Both the position numbers and the translations under genes were made by a program. The notes under the pieces were generated by a model that worked only from the letters and a program-made list of their open reading frames with translations, ran no database searches and had not been told where the DNA came from. Below are positions 16,924 through 25,555 of a DNA stretch of 57,234 nt, one piece after another (within the stretch, counting starts at the first letter, position 1; every line of letters starts with the position of its first letter). This DNA comes from an uncultured Actinomycetes bacterium (GTDB lineage: Bacteria; Actinomycetota; Actinomycetes; Nanopelagicales; Nanopelagicaceae). The stretch spans positions 1 to 57,234 of the forward strand of contig CAIRHO010000040.1 in assembly GCA_903878415.1 (NCBI GenBank), written 5' to 3'.

Positions 16924-17673
16924 TTGAATTCAAATATTTCACGAATTGGCATTGAACGCATCGATGGGCGCAAACCTGATCAGTTACGGAAAATTAAATT
17001 CACTCGCGGTTGGTTAGATCATGCTGAAGGTTCAGTCTTAGTCGAATTCGGCAACACTCGAGTTCTCTGTGCTGCTTCTTTCACTCCTGGTGTACCAAGA
17101 TGGTTAGTCGGAAAAGGTAAAGGCTGGGTTACTTCCGAATATTCAATGTTGCCGCGCGCAACTCACTCTCGCTCTGATCGGGAGAGCGTAAAAGGCAAGT
17201 TAGGTGGCCGCACTCAAGAGATATCCCGGTTAATCGGACGCTCACTTCGCGCTGTAGTAGATATGCAAGCACTTGGTGAAAATACATTGGTTCTAGATTG
17301 CGATGTGCTTCAAGCAGATGGCGGAACGCGCACTGCGGCAATTACTGGCGCATACGTTGCACTCGCTGATGCAATCTCTTGGGCAAAAGGAAAAGGTTAT
17401 GTTCCGCTTAATTCACAACCACTAAAAAGTTCGGTTGCAGCAGTTAGCGTTGGCATTATCAACGGCACACCGATGTTAGATCTTTGTTACGACGAAGATG
17501 TAACAGCAGAGACTGATATGAACGTAGTTTGCATGGGCGATGGCACATTTATTGAAGTGCAAGGTACTGCGGAAGGTGCACCATTTGATCGCGCACAACT
17601 TGATAAATTACTGGACCTTGCAGTTGCTGGTTGTGGCACGCTAACGCAAATGCAGATGGATGCGCTGAAGTAA
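16924..17673 (+). CDS. rph: Ribonuclease PH
   Basis: A phosphorolytic 3'-5' exonuclease that trims tRNA 3' ends. The 249-residue protein has the typical [11 protein letters not shown] opening, [11 protein letters not shown], the [13 protein letters not shown] and [14 protein letters not shown] motifs and [16 protein letters not shown]. The start is TTG at 16924, preceded by GGGGAG at a good distance. The stop directly abuts the TTG start of rdgB. Confidence 0.95.
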   Translation: MNSNISRIGIERIDGRKPDQLRKIKFTRGWLDHAEGSVLVEFGNTRVLCAASFTPGVPRWLVGKGKGWVTSEYSMLPRATHSRSDRESVKGKLGGRTQEISRLIGRSLRAVVDMQALGENTLVLDCDVLQADGGTRTAAITGAYVALADAISWAKGKGYVPLNSQPLKSSVAAVSVGIINGTPMLDLCYDEDVTAETDMNVVCMGDGTFIEVQGTAEGAPFDRAQLDKLLDLAVAGCGTLTQMQMDALK

Positions 17674-18273
17674 TTGAAATTAGTTATTGCATCGCGCAAT
17701 AAAGGCAAGATCCAAGAACTTGCACGAATTCTTGCAGTTGTGGCGCCAAATGTTGAATTAGTCGGCAGCGATCAATTCCCAGATTTATCAGATGTAGCAG
17801 AGACTGGCGAAACATTTGAAGCGAATGCACTATTAAAAGCTCGAACTATTTCTCGTGAAACTGGACTTCCCTCGATCGCAGATGACAGCGGACTTTGCGT
17901 TGATGCACTAAATGGTGCACCAGGAATTTATTCAGCGCGTTGGTCAGGCACGCATGGTGATGATCGAGCAAACTTGGAAAAAGTTTTGCAGCAATTGGAA
18001 GATGTAGAAATTGAAAATCGTGGTGCTGCATTTAAATGTGTGGTCGCGCTAGTTTTGCCAAGCGGTCAAGAAGCTACTCGGGAAGGTGAAATTCGCGGTG
18101 TAATTCGGAGAGCTTCTGAAGGTGATGGTGGCTTTGGTTACGACCCAATTTTCCAACCAACCGGATATCAGGTAACAATGGCGCAATTATCAGCAGTCGA
18201 AAAGGATGAAATCAGCCATCGCGGGAAATCACTTCGCGCAATCGCCCCTGAAGTAGCCCGGTTATTGGCTTGA
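17674..18273 (+). CDS. rdgB: Non-canonical purine NTP pyrophosphatase (RdgB/HAM1)
   Basis: Hydrolyses XTP, ITP and dITP to keep damaged purines out of nucleic acids. The 199 residues show VIASRNKGKIQEL, the catalytic SIADDSGLCVDALNGAPGIYSARW and GDGGFGYDPIF motifs, with SHRGKSL near the C-terminus. It begins with TTG right after the rph stop, so translation depends on coupling. Confidence 0.95.
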   Translation: MKLVIASRNKGKIQELARILAVVAPNVELVGSDQFPDLSDVAETGETFEANALLKARTISRETGLPSIADDSGLCVDALNGAPGIYSARWSGTHGDDRANLEKVLQQLEDVEIENRGAAFKCVVALVLPSGQEATREGEIRGVIRRASEGDGGFGYDPIFQPTGYQVTMAQLSAVEKDEISHRGKSLRAIAPEVARLLA

Positions 18274-18280
18274 ATTCAGT

Positions 18281-18295
18281 GGCATTAGTAATGCC
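18281..18295. promoter_or_regulatory. 15-base perfect inverted repeat upstream of the lysine-repeat gene
   Basis: GGCATTA-G-TAATGCC lies 72 bases before the GTG at 18368. It has no following T-run, so an operator is more likely than a terminator; a TATCCT hexamer follows 7 bases downstream as a possible -10. Confidence 0.4.
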
Positions 18296-18367
18296 CTGGG
18301 GTATCCTTAAGTCATAAATCAGCGTCTACCTGCGTTGATTACTCGAAACTAATTCAGGGAGTAAATA

Positions 18368-19132
18368 GTGGCCGCAAAGAAGAAGGCAGCAAAGAAGTCC
18401 CCAGCTAAGAAAGCTGCAAAGCGTACGGCGAAAAAATCGTCTGCGAAAAAATCTTCAGCTAAGAAAGCTGTGAAGCGTCCAGCTAAGAAAGCTGCGAAGA
18501 AGTCAGTGAAGAAGTCAGCAAAGAAAGTTGCTAAGAAATCTGCAAAGCGCAGATCAGATGCAGCGAAAATTGTTATTCCGCCAGTACCAAGTAGATCATC
18601 TACACCAACGATTGTTTCTACAACTCCAAAAGCTGGAACAAGTTCTTCCGCTAAAGCTGCACCAGCAGCGCCAGCTAAGAAAGGTTCAAGCCGCGTCACG
18701 CTTTTGGTTTTACTTGGAATTTTAATTCTCGGCTTAATTGTTTCTAACCGAAATAATTCATCAGATGATGCCGCCCCAACTCCAACCGAGTCGGCAACTA
18801 TTTCTGAATCACCAACACCAGAAGCATCTGCAGAAGCGCTCGCTGCACATGAAGCACCACTTGGATTTGTTGCTATCACTAACGCATCAGGTGGCGTAAC
18901 GCTACGTTGGAAGACTCCAGCAGCAGCCGAAGGGATTACCGGATACAACATCTCGGTTTCTTATAACAACATAGATTTCACACTTGTTTCGACAGTCCCA
19001 GCAAATCAATTAAACCTTGATGTTGCTAAAGCTGGCGACGAAGGTGGCACGCAATTCTTAATTCAAACTGTTTACTCTGATGGCCAAACAGTAGATGGCA
19101 AGAAGTTCTCGCTACCAGGCAAGTACGCCTAA
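18368..19132 (+). CDS. Lysine-repeat (H1-like) membrane protein with outer fibronectin-III domain
   Basis: The 254-residue product has three parts. Residues 1-62 are a histone H1-like tandem of AKK/AAKK/SAKK units. A Pro/Ser/Ala linker (63-108) leads to one membrane helix (about 110-126). After an acidic Ser/Pro/Thr stretch a fibronectin type III domain follows (about 163-254: GFVAITNASGGVTLRWKTP, GYNISVSYN). Lysines before the helix predict the N-terminus inside, where it could bind DNA, RNA or acidic lipids. GTG start with GGGAG 10 bases upstream. Lysine-repeat nucleoid proteins are common in actinobacteria, but this membrane-anchored layout with an outer FN3 is one I cannot name. Terminator directly after. 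Confidence 0.88.
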   Translation: MAAKKKAAKKSPAKKAAKRTAKKSSAKKSSAKKAVKRPAKKAAKKSVKKSAKKVAKKSAKRRSDAAKIVIPPVPSRSSTPTIVSTTPKAGTSSSAKAAPAAPAKKGSSRVTLLVLLGILILGLIVSNRNNSSDDAAPTPTESATISESPTPEASAEALAAHEAPLGFVAITNASGGVTLRWKTPAAAEGITGYNISVSYNNIDFTLVSTVPANQLNLDVAKAGDEGGTQFLIQTVYSDGQTVDGKKFSLPGKYA

Positions 19133-19146
19133 GCAGTAATTTAAAA

Positions 19147-19176
19147 AGCCCTCCTAAATTTAGGGGGGCTTTTTTA
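19147..19176. terminator. Bidirectional rho-independent terminator
   Basis: AGCCCTCCTA and TAGGGGGGCT form a 10-base stem with one G-U pair around AATT, followed by a T-run, and preceded by A-bases for the opposite strand. It separates the lysine-repeat gene from the convergent acyltransferase. Confidence 0.85.
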
Positions 19177-19177
19177 T

Positions 19178-20956
19178 TTACTTTAGCTTCTCCAATATTG
19201 CAGAGACATAAGCATTCGCACCTGGCGGATTTAAGTGCACCCCATCAGAAGCGAAATATTCTGGATGGTTTTCCGAAATTACTTCCCAATCAATCAAAAC
19301 CGCATTTGGATATCTTGGCAGCACATTTCGTACAATTTCATTATTTGTCGAACGCCATGGCCGTGGCACTGCCGTATTAATTACAATAATTTGAGGTTGA
19401 TTCTTGACGATCTCCATCAATTGCAGAAAAGAAGCTTCGTTAAATTGATTATTATTTCCAACATCAAAAATAATTATCGAATTAGGAGCATGACTTTGAT
19501 CATTTCCGACTACCTGAATTAACTCCGGAAGTTGTCGACCAATCCGAGCATTCAATAATTCAATGTGACGATATTTTTCAAGCGAACTTCGTATTCCCAA
19601 AATTACTGAATCGCCAGTAACCCATAATCCTGGCTCCGTTGTAGGTGCAGCCGGAGTTTGGCTAATCTCGCTTAACTTTTGGGTAGCTTTTGCTTCAGAA
19701 ATTGCCCGAGCATCGGCAACTGAAAGTGCGTTTACCGAGATTGCAATCGCTGCTGCAAATATTGAAATTGAAGTTATCGCAACGGTTAATCGTTGCCGCA
19801 ATCGAACCTGTGGAGTGCGATATTTCATGCCACGAAACCAAAGTTCAACGTTGCCACGACGCACTGGAATCTCAACCCAACGAAGAGAAATGTCAGCTAG
19901 CGCAAAGACGATCAATATTCTTAGTGTGTATAAGGCCCATGGCTTACCGGCAAGGTCAATTGATGGTCGCGTAACTTGGAAAATTATCCAATGCCAAAGA
20001 TAAATTCCATAAGAACGTTCACCAATCCACAAAAATGGCCGGTAGCTCAATATCGGTGCAAACCTTGAAGCGGGGTGCACAACTGACATTAAAGTTGCGC
20101 AGCCGAAAATTCCAGCGAGTGGGAATGCTAATTTATAAAGTGTGGGGTCGCTCTCTCTAATAAAGAGAAAAGTAGCGAGTAAACCTAGAAATCCTATGAC
20201 GCCAACGCCATCAACAAAATCTTGAGCACGCTTTGAAATTACCTTGCTCAAGTTCTGTGGAATCCAACTTACCGCTAACGCTGATCCTAAAAATAAGCCA
20301 AGGCTATGAGTATCAGTTCCAAAATAAACATGGCTAACACTGCCTTGTGATTGTTCATCTATTTTCAACGAATAGAGAAAGAGTGCAAGTCCGGATGCAC
20401 TAGCTGCAATAAGGGAAGCAATTGGAATATTCTTCTTGCCGAAGTATTTCAAAATAAATAAAAGTACAAGTGGCCAAATCAAATAAAATTGTGCTTCCAC
20501 TCCGAGCGACCAAGTGTGTTGCAAGAGTGGCGGCCGGCCAATGCTTTCAAAATAATCTTGTTGCCGAGAAACTAGTGACCAGTTCATCGAACCAGTGAAA
20601 ACATAAGGTAGATCGGTGATAAATCTGCGTACGGTTTCAGGTGCCCATACCCCAATAAACATTGCAGTTAGCGTCACCATAAAGATCAACGCCGGAACTA
20701 ATCGTCTTAATCGATTGAAATAGAAAGCCCGGAGATCTAGCGCACTTGAACGATCAATTGAATCCAAGATTAGCCTTGTGATTACGTAACCAGAAATAAC
20801 AAAGAATAAATCAACCCCTAAGAAACCGCCTGGAATCCAAGAAATTCCTAGATGGTAAAGCAGAACTGCGACGACAGCGACAGCGCGCAACCCATCAATA
20901 GGTGCGATGTATAACAGTTCTTTTCGCGACTTAACTTCAGAGTTTTTGCTGGTCAT
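19178..20956 (-). CDS. Acyltransferase family 3 / SGNH protein (OatA-like)
   Basis: A 592-residue membrane O-acyltransferase. Residues about 15-365 form the ten-helix acyltransferase-3 domain, with IDGLRAVAVVAVLLYH (catalytic His region), FFVISGYVITRL and the HTWSLGVEAQFYLIWP motif. After one more helix (about 400-420) an outside SGNH-hydrolase-like domain has GDSVILG (Ser nucleophile block), GNNNQFN and DGVHLNPPG (Asp-His). The plan matches OatA-type enzymes that acetylate peptidoglycan or surface glycans; the acceptor is unknown. It may be co-transcribed with the coiled-coil gene 27 bases upstream. Confidence 0.88.
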   Translation of the reverse strand: MTSKNSEVKSRKELLYIAPIDGLRAVAVVAVLLYHLGISWIPGGFLGVDLFFVISGYVITRLILDSIDRSSALDLRAFYFNRLRRLVPALIFMVTLTAMFIGVWAPETVRRFITDLPYVFTGSMNWSLVSRQQDYFESIGRPPLLQHTWSLGVEAQFYLIWPLVLLFILKYFGKKNIPIASLIAASASGLALFLYSLKIDEQSQGSVSHVYFGTDTHSLGLFLGSALAVSWIPQNLSKVISKRAQDFVDGVGVIGFLGLLATFLFIRESDPTLYKLAFPLAGIFGCATLMSVVHPASRFAPILSYRPFLWIGERSYGIYLWHWIIFQVTRPSIDLAGKPWALYTLRILIVFALADISLRWVEIPVRRGNVELWFRGMKYRTPQVRLRQRLTVAITSISIFAAAIAISVNALSVADARAISEAKATQKLSEISQTPAAPTTEPGLWVTGDSVILGIRSSLEKYRHIELLNARIGRQLPELIQVVGNDQSHAPNSIIIFDVGNNNQFNEASFLQLMEIVKNQPQIIVINTAVPRPWRSTNNEIVRNVLPRYPNAVLIDWEVISENHPEYFASDGVHLNPPGANAYVSAILEKLK

Positions 20957-20983
20957 TTAAAGTATCGATAGATCGAAAGTGAT

Positions 20984-21835
20984 TTAGCGTTTTTTCTTGA
21001 CGGCTTTCTTACGAGTTTTGCTGGCCGCTACTCGCTTCGTCACTTTCTTAACTACTGGCTTGCTTATTTGTGAATTTCCTTCTCGAACTATCGAGATTCG
21101 GGCTTGTACTTTTGCATCACCTTGTGGAGTGCCATCCGGATTTATAGCTGCTTGAACTGATTTCTGTAATTCTGCTAATCGAGTAAATGCGCTCTCTAAT
21201 CGGTTTCGTGATTGCGCAATTGCGCTCTCAGCTGCATCTAGCGATTGCGTTTGGATTCGATATAACCGTTCGGCTTCAGTGATTACACCGCTTAACCATT
21301 GGCGGTATTCAGCAACTTCGGTTGTTGCTTCCAAAACTAGTCGATCGGCATCGCGTTTTGCGGAAGAAGTAATTGAGGAGCCTTCACGTTTCTTAGTTGA
21401 AATTAATTCTTCAGCTTCGTTTTCAGCATTTGAAATCAAATCCGAAGCATCGGATTCTGCTGCTTCAATATATTTTCGGCCACGAGATTCAGCTTGGGAG
21501 AGCGTTGCTTTTGCTTTTGCTTCAGCAGCCTCTAAAGCGCTACGTGCACTTCGTTGACTTTCGGATAAAACTTTTTCAGCGGTTGTGGAAGCTTTTGCTT
21601 CGCGTTGTTGCGCAGTTTTAATTATAGACATTGCAGTTTCAGTAGCCAGAATTTCAAATTCTTCTTTAGAGAGCGCAGTTATATCGCGACGAGAACGTAG
21701 GTCATTTAATTGAGATTCCAATTCGCGGATACGTTCAATTGCATTTGTAGTCGGCGCGCTAGCAGATGTGGAAGTTGTTAATGTTTTATCTTCACCTTTA
21801 AAACCTACCCAAGATAGGAAATTTTTCTCGCTCAT
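20984..21835 (-). CDS. Coiled-coil protein with basic C-terminal tail
   Basis: No exact family is claimed. The 283 residues begin with a short non-coiled region, then a long Ala/Glu/Lys-rich coiled coil (about 30-235, with an unbroken run SALEAAEAKAKATLSQAE) similar in style to actinobacterial DivIVA/cellulose-binding-type filament proteins, and end in a very basic tail (about 258-283, TKRVAASKTRKKAVKKKR) resembling the AKK repeats of the gene at 18368. A cytoskeletal or nucleoid-associated role is an inference. AGAGGG lies just upstream of the ATG. Confidence 0.8.
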   Translation of the reverse strand: MSEKNFLSWVGFKGEDKTLTTSTSASAPTTNAIERIRELESQLNDLRSRRDITALSKEEFEILATETAMSIIKTAQQREAKASTTAEKVLSESQRSARSALEAAEAKAKATLSQAESRGRKYIEAAESDASDLISNAENEAEELISTKKREGSSITSSAKRDADRLVLEATTEVAEYRQWLSGVITEAERLYRIQTQSLDAAESAIAQSRNRLESAFTRLAELQKSVQAAINPDGTPQGDAKVQARISIVREGNSQISKPVVKKVTKRVAASKTRKKAVKKKR

Positions 21836-21985
21836 CGCACCCTCTTTTCAAATCAATTAAACTCCGAACCGGATCGGTGGCCCAGATGGGAATCTTGCCA
21901 CGAAGTGTGCGCTACTGAAAATAGCCCACAGATACCCCCTTTTTTAGGCAGCGCCCAACGGCTTTCGAACTTCCATTCGGGCTGG

Positions 21986-21991
21986 TAGACA
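21986..21991 (+). promoter_or_regulatory. Putative -10 element of the DUF885 gene, leaderless
   Basis: TAGACA ends 6 nt before the ATG at 21998; the last position departs from consensus. Confidence 0.35.
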
Positions 21992-21997
21992 TAGCGC

Positions 21998-23650
21998 ATG
22001 ACAAATCACCGCTCTCCGATTTTTGAATTATCCGATACCTATATAACTGCATCTGCCGCTTTAAGTCCTATGGGCAGTACTTATTTGGGAATACCTGGAC
22101 AAGATCATTTACTTGATGACTTCTCTATTGCAGGCGCGGCTAAGAGTGCAGATTTAGTTCGTGCAACTTTGATTAAGTTAAAGGCGCTAACACCGATCGA
22201 TGAGATTGATCGAATTTCAAAAGCAGTAATGACGGAGCGGTTGGGATCTGGGTTAGAACTACATGATTCTCAAGAGTCTCATATTCTTTGGAATGTTTTA
22301 ACTTCACCGCCATCTAACATTCGCCAAATTTTTGAAATGATGGCGCATAAGAGTGATGCAGATTTTAAAAACATTGCAGCGCGACTTAACGCCGTAGCTG
22401 GCGCACATAAATCCTGGATCTCTTGCATCTCTGAAATGGCAAAGCAAGGTAAGACCACACCGCAGCGTCAAGTTCGCGGCGTGATTGCACAACTAAATGG
22501 CTATGCAAATGGCGGATATTCAAACTTTGCAAAAGGCGTTGATGCGGATGGTAAATACCCAGATTTACATGCAGCCGCCAAAAACGCGGAAGCATCTGCA
22601 GCTGCGACAGCAAAGTATTTGGAGAGTGAATATTTACCGATTGCTAACCCAAATGACGCATTTGGCTCGGATCGATATGCAAAATGGGCGCGGTATTTCA
22701 CCGGCGCAAAATTGGATATTAAAGCAACTTATGACTGGGGCGTAGCCAACCTAGCTGAGATAAATAAACGTATGTGGGAGATCGCGCCGCTAATTAAACC
22801 TGGCGCAAAAACGCTTCGTGAAGTAGCAGATCATTTAGACCATGATCCAAAGTACATAATTAAAGGTGAAAGTGAGATCATCAAGAAGTTAAAAGATTTC
22901 ACCGAAGCTGCGGTAAAACAAATGGATGGCACTCACTTCACAATTGATGATCGAATTAAATTCTGTGATGCTCGAATTGCACCAGAAGGCAGCGCATCTG
23001 CACCGTATTACCAGTCACCCAGTGAAGATTTATCTCGTCCAGGTACAACTTGGCTGCCTGCGCTAGGGAAAGATGAATTTAATTGGTGGCATCTTGCATC
23101 TACTTGGTATCACGAGGCGGTGCCTGGTCATCATTTGCAATGCGCAACTGTTGCACTTGAACAAGATCGTTTAAGCCGTTTCCAGCGCACTGAAGCTTGG
23201 TGCAGCGGATATGGTGAAGGTTGGGCTTTATACGCTGAACGATTTATGAATGAACTTGGCGCATTTGATGAACCTGGAATTGAAATGGGTTATCTATCTG
23301 CACAAGCTCTGCGCGCTGCGCGAATTGTTGTTGATATCGGGATGCACCTTGGTTATCCGGATTTTGAAGGCAAAGTTTGGAATGCGCAATCAGGCAAAGA
23401 GTTATTAAGTAACCAAGCTTTATTAGATGATGCCCATTCAACTAGCGAGATTGATCGTTACTTAGGCTGGCCGGGCCAAGCGATTTCATACAAAGTTGGC
23501 GAACGGGTTTGGATGAAAACTCGTGAAGATGCGAAAGCACGACTTGGCGCTAACTTTGATTTAAAGAAATACCATTCTTATGCACTTGCTATGGGTCCAA
23601 TGGGTCTTGATCCATTTGAAGCCGAGATGGCGAATTGGGATGGAAATTAA
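21998..23650 (+). CDS. DUF885 family metallopeptidase
   Basis: A 550-residue cytoplasmic protein (no signal peptide). The zinc site HEAVPGHHLQ near residue 375 follows the HExxxGH pattern of DUF885, a family related to M3-like gluzincin peptidases, with a downstream EGWALYAERFMNELG that supplies the third ligand. No membrane segments. Probably a peptidase or carboxypeptidase; substrate unknown. It is convergent with the tRNA-Leu gene. Confidence 0.9.
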   Translation: MTNHRSPIFELSDTYITASAALSPMGSTYLGIPGQDHLLDDFSIAGAAKSADLVRATLIKLKALTPIDEIDRISKAVMTERLGSGLELHDSQESHILWNVLTSPPSNIRQIFEMMAHKSDADFKNIAARLNAVAGAHKSWISCISEMAKQGKTTPQRQVRGVIAQLNGYANGGYSNFAKGVDADGKYPDLHAAAKNAEASAAATAKYLESEYLPIANPNDAFGSDRYAKWARYFTGAKLDIKATYDWGVANLAEINKRMWEIAPLIKPGAKTLREVADHLDHDPKYIIKGESEIIKKLKDFTEAAVKQMDGTHFTIDDRIKFCDARIAPEGSASAPYYQSPSEDLSRPGTTWLPALGKDEFNWWHLASTWYHEAVPGHHLQCATVALEQDRLSRFQRTEAWCSGYGEGWALYAERFMNELGAFDEPGIEMGYLSAQALRAARIVVDIGMHLGYPDFEGKVWNAQSGKELLSNQALLDDAHSTSEIDRYLGWPGQAISYKVGERVWMKTREDAKARLGANFDLKKYHSYALAMGPMGLDPFEAEMANWDGN

Positions 23651-23688
23651 TTAACTACAGAAATTTGTTAATTAAATACTTTTAAATA

Positions 23689-23772
23689 TGGTGCGGGAGA
23701 AGGGACTTGAACCCTCACGTCCGAAGACACAGGTTCCTAAGACCTGCGTGTCTGCCATTTCACCACTCCCGC
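23689..23772 (-). tRNA. tRNA-Leu (anticodon UAG)
   Basis: On the minus strand the acceptor GCGGGAG pairs with CTCCCGC, followed by A and an encoded CCA (23689-23691). The anticodon loop CTTAGGA gives UAG, reading CUA and other CUN leucine codons. The T-arm GGGTTCAAGTCCC and a long variable arm (TGTCTTCGGACG) fit a class II leucine tRNA of 84 bases. Confidence 0.95.
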
Positions 23773-23878
23773 ATGAACCATGTACAAATGCAGTGGCTAG
23801 AGGAGAAGATTAGAGCGAAAAAGCGTTATCTCCCAATCCACGGTGAATACGTAGAAGCGAAGTAAGCGCGCTGAACGG

Positions 23879-23884
23879 TAGCCT
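23879..23884 (+). promoter_or_regulatory. -10 element of the argS operon, leaderless
   Basis: TAGCCT ends 7 nt before the argS GTG; no Shine-Dalgarno sequence is visible. Confidence 0.5.
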
Positions 23885-23891
23885 TGCCTAG

Positions 23892-25553
23892 GTGTCAACT
23901 CATCACCAACTTTCAGAAGCCATCGAACGGGTAATAAACGATGCCCGCAAGGCTGGCGCGCTCATTGCTGCTGCGCCGGAGTCGGTGCCGCTAGAGCGAC
24001 CAAAGAATCGCGAACATGGTGATTACGCAACTTCGATTGCGCTCGCGCTTGCAAAAAGTGCTGGCAAACCACCGCGCGAAATAGCTGAACTAATTGCAGC
24101 AGGATTGCGCTCGCTAGAAATTATAGATCGTGTTGATATTGCTGGCCCTGGTTTCATAAACATCACTTTGGCAAAATCCACCCAAGGCGCAATTGTTATT
24201 AATATTTTAGAAAATAATGTGAAATTTGGAATCGGAAATCAACTTGCGGGTGTCAAAGTAAATTTAGAGTTTATTAGTGCAAATCCAACTGGTCCATTAC
24301 ATCTTGGCCACACTAGATGGGCGGCAGTAGGTGACGCACTTGCGCGGGTTTTATCAGCCGCTGGCGCTGAGGTTTCTCGAGAATTTTACATAAATGATCG
24401 CGGCGTGCAGATGGAATTATTTGGTGAATCCTTGCGTGCGGCAGCGTTAGGAATAGCAAAGCCGGAAGCTGGTTATCAAGGTGGATATATCGATGATTTA
24501 GCTAAGAAAATTCTGCAGTCAGAACCAGAACTTACGAAATTACCAGAACCAGAATCGATAGTTGCATTTCGTGAAGCGGGATACAAATTACAGCTACAGG
24601 AACAGAAAGATGTATTAGCAAAATTCGGCACTAACTTCCAAGTATGGTTTTCGGAAAGATCTTTACATGCAGGGAAAGCTTTAACAAAGGCAATGGATCG
24701 CCTTAAAGAGCAAGGACATATCTTCGAAAACGAAGGCGCTACTTGGTTAAGGACAACTGACTTTGGCGATGACAAAGATCGAGTGCTCCGAAAATCTGAT
24801 GGTGAACTAACTTATTTCGCTTCTGATACTGCCTATTACATTGATAAACGAAACCGCGGCTTTGATATCTGCATTTATATGTTGGGAGCAGATCATCATG
24901 GCTATGTAGGGCGCTTAAAAGCCACTTCTGCCTGCGCTGGAGATGATCCTGAATACAACATTGAAATTTTAATTGGTCAACTTGTGAAAATTATGGAAGG
25001 TGGCGAAGAAGTAAAACTTTCCAAACGTGCAGGAACCATTATAACTTTAGAAGAATTAGTGGAAAAAGTTGGCGTTGATGCGGCCCGTTACACCTTAATT
25101 CGATATCCAGTGGAAACTCCGATGGTGCTTGATATTGATTTACTTAAGAAACAAACTAACGATAATCCAGTTTTCTATGTGCAGTATGCCCATGCTCGAA
25201 TCGCAGGAGTATTGCGAAATGCAACAGATCTTGGCGTCAAATTTGGTCTGGAATATTACAAACCAGAACTCCTTGAACATGAGCGGGAACGCGAGTTATT
25301 AGGCGGCCTTGCCGAATTTCCGCGAATTGTTGCTGGTGCAGCACAATTACGAGAGCCGCATCGAATCGCAAGATACCTTGAAGATTTAGCGGGGATGTAT
25401 CACGGTTTCTATGCTGATTGTCGGGTGCTACCGATGGGCGATGAGAAACCTTCACAGTTGCATTTCGCACGCGCAACTTTGTCGGCAGCAACTATGCAAG
25501 TATTTTTTAATGGCCTCCAACTACTTGGCGTAAGTGCGCCGGACCGGATGTAG
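23892..25553 (+). CDS. argS: Arginyl-tRNA synthetase
   Basis: Class I synthetase of 553 residues charging tRNA-Arg. It has the N-terminal Arg-tRNA additional domain (about 1-90), SANPTGPLHLGHTR containing the HIGH-type HLGH, a degenerate KMSKS (KLSKRAGTI) and the C-terminal DALR anticodon-binding domain (about 435-553). The GTG start is supported by the conserved N-terminus and the -10 spacing. First gene of a tight five-gene operon with lysA, hom, thrC and thrB, the order also known in M. tuberculosis. Confidence 0.95.
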   Translation: MSTHHQLSEAIERVINDARKAGALIAAAPESVPLERPKNREHGDYATSIALALAKSAGKPPREIAELIAAGLRSLEIIDRVDIAGPGFINITLAKSTQGAIVINILENNVKFGIGNQLAGVKVNLEFISANPTGPLHLGHTRWAAVGDALARVLSAAGAEVSREFYINDRGVQMELFGESLRAAALGIAKPEAGYQGGYIDDLAKKILQSEPELTKLPEPESIVAFREAGYKLQLQEQKDVLAKFGTNFQVWFSERSLHAGKALTKAMDRLKEQGHIFENEGATWLRTTDFGDDKDRVLRKSDGELTYFASDTAYYIDKRNRGFDICIYMLGADHHGYVGRLKATSACAGDDPEYNIEILIGQLVKIMEGGEEVKLSKRAGTIITLEELVEKVGVDAARYTLIRYPVETPMVLDIDLLKKQTNDNPVFYVQYAHARIAGVLRNATDLGVKFGLEYYKPELLEHERERELLGGLAEFPRIVAGAAQLREPHRIARYLEDLAGMYHGFYADCRVLPMGDEKPSQLHFARATLSAATMQVFFNGLQLLGVSAPDRM

Positions 25554-25555
25554 CG

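Noticed and set aside
18349-18951. 200-residue minus-strand frame opposite the lysine-repeat gene
   Set aside because: It is the antisense of a Lys/Ala tandem repeat, which leaves few stop codons; it has a low-complexity Phe/Ala/Asp product and overlaps a gene with clear signals.
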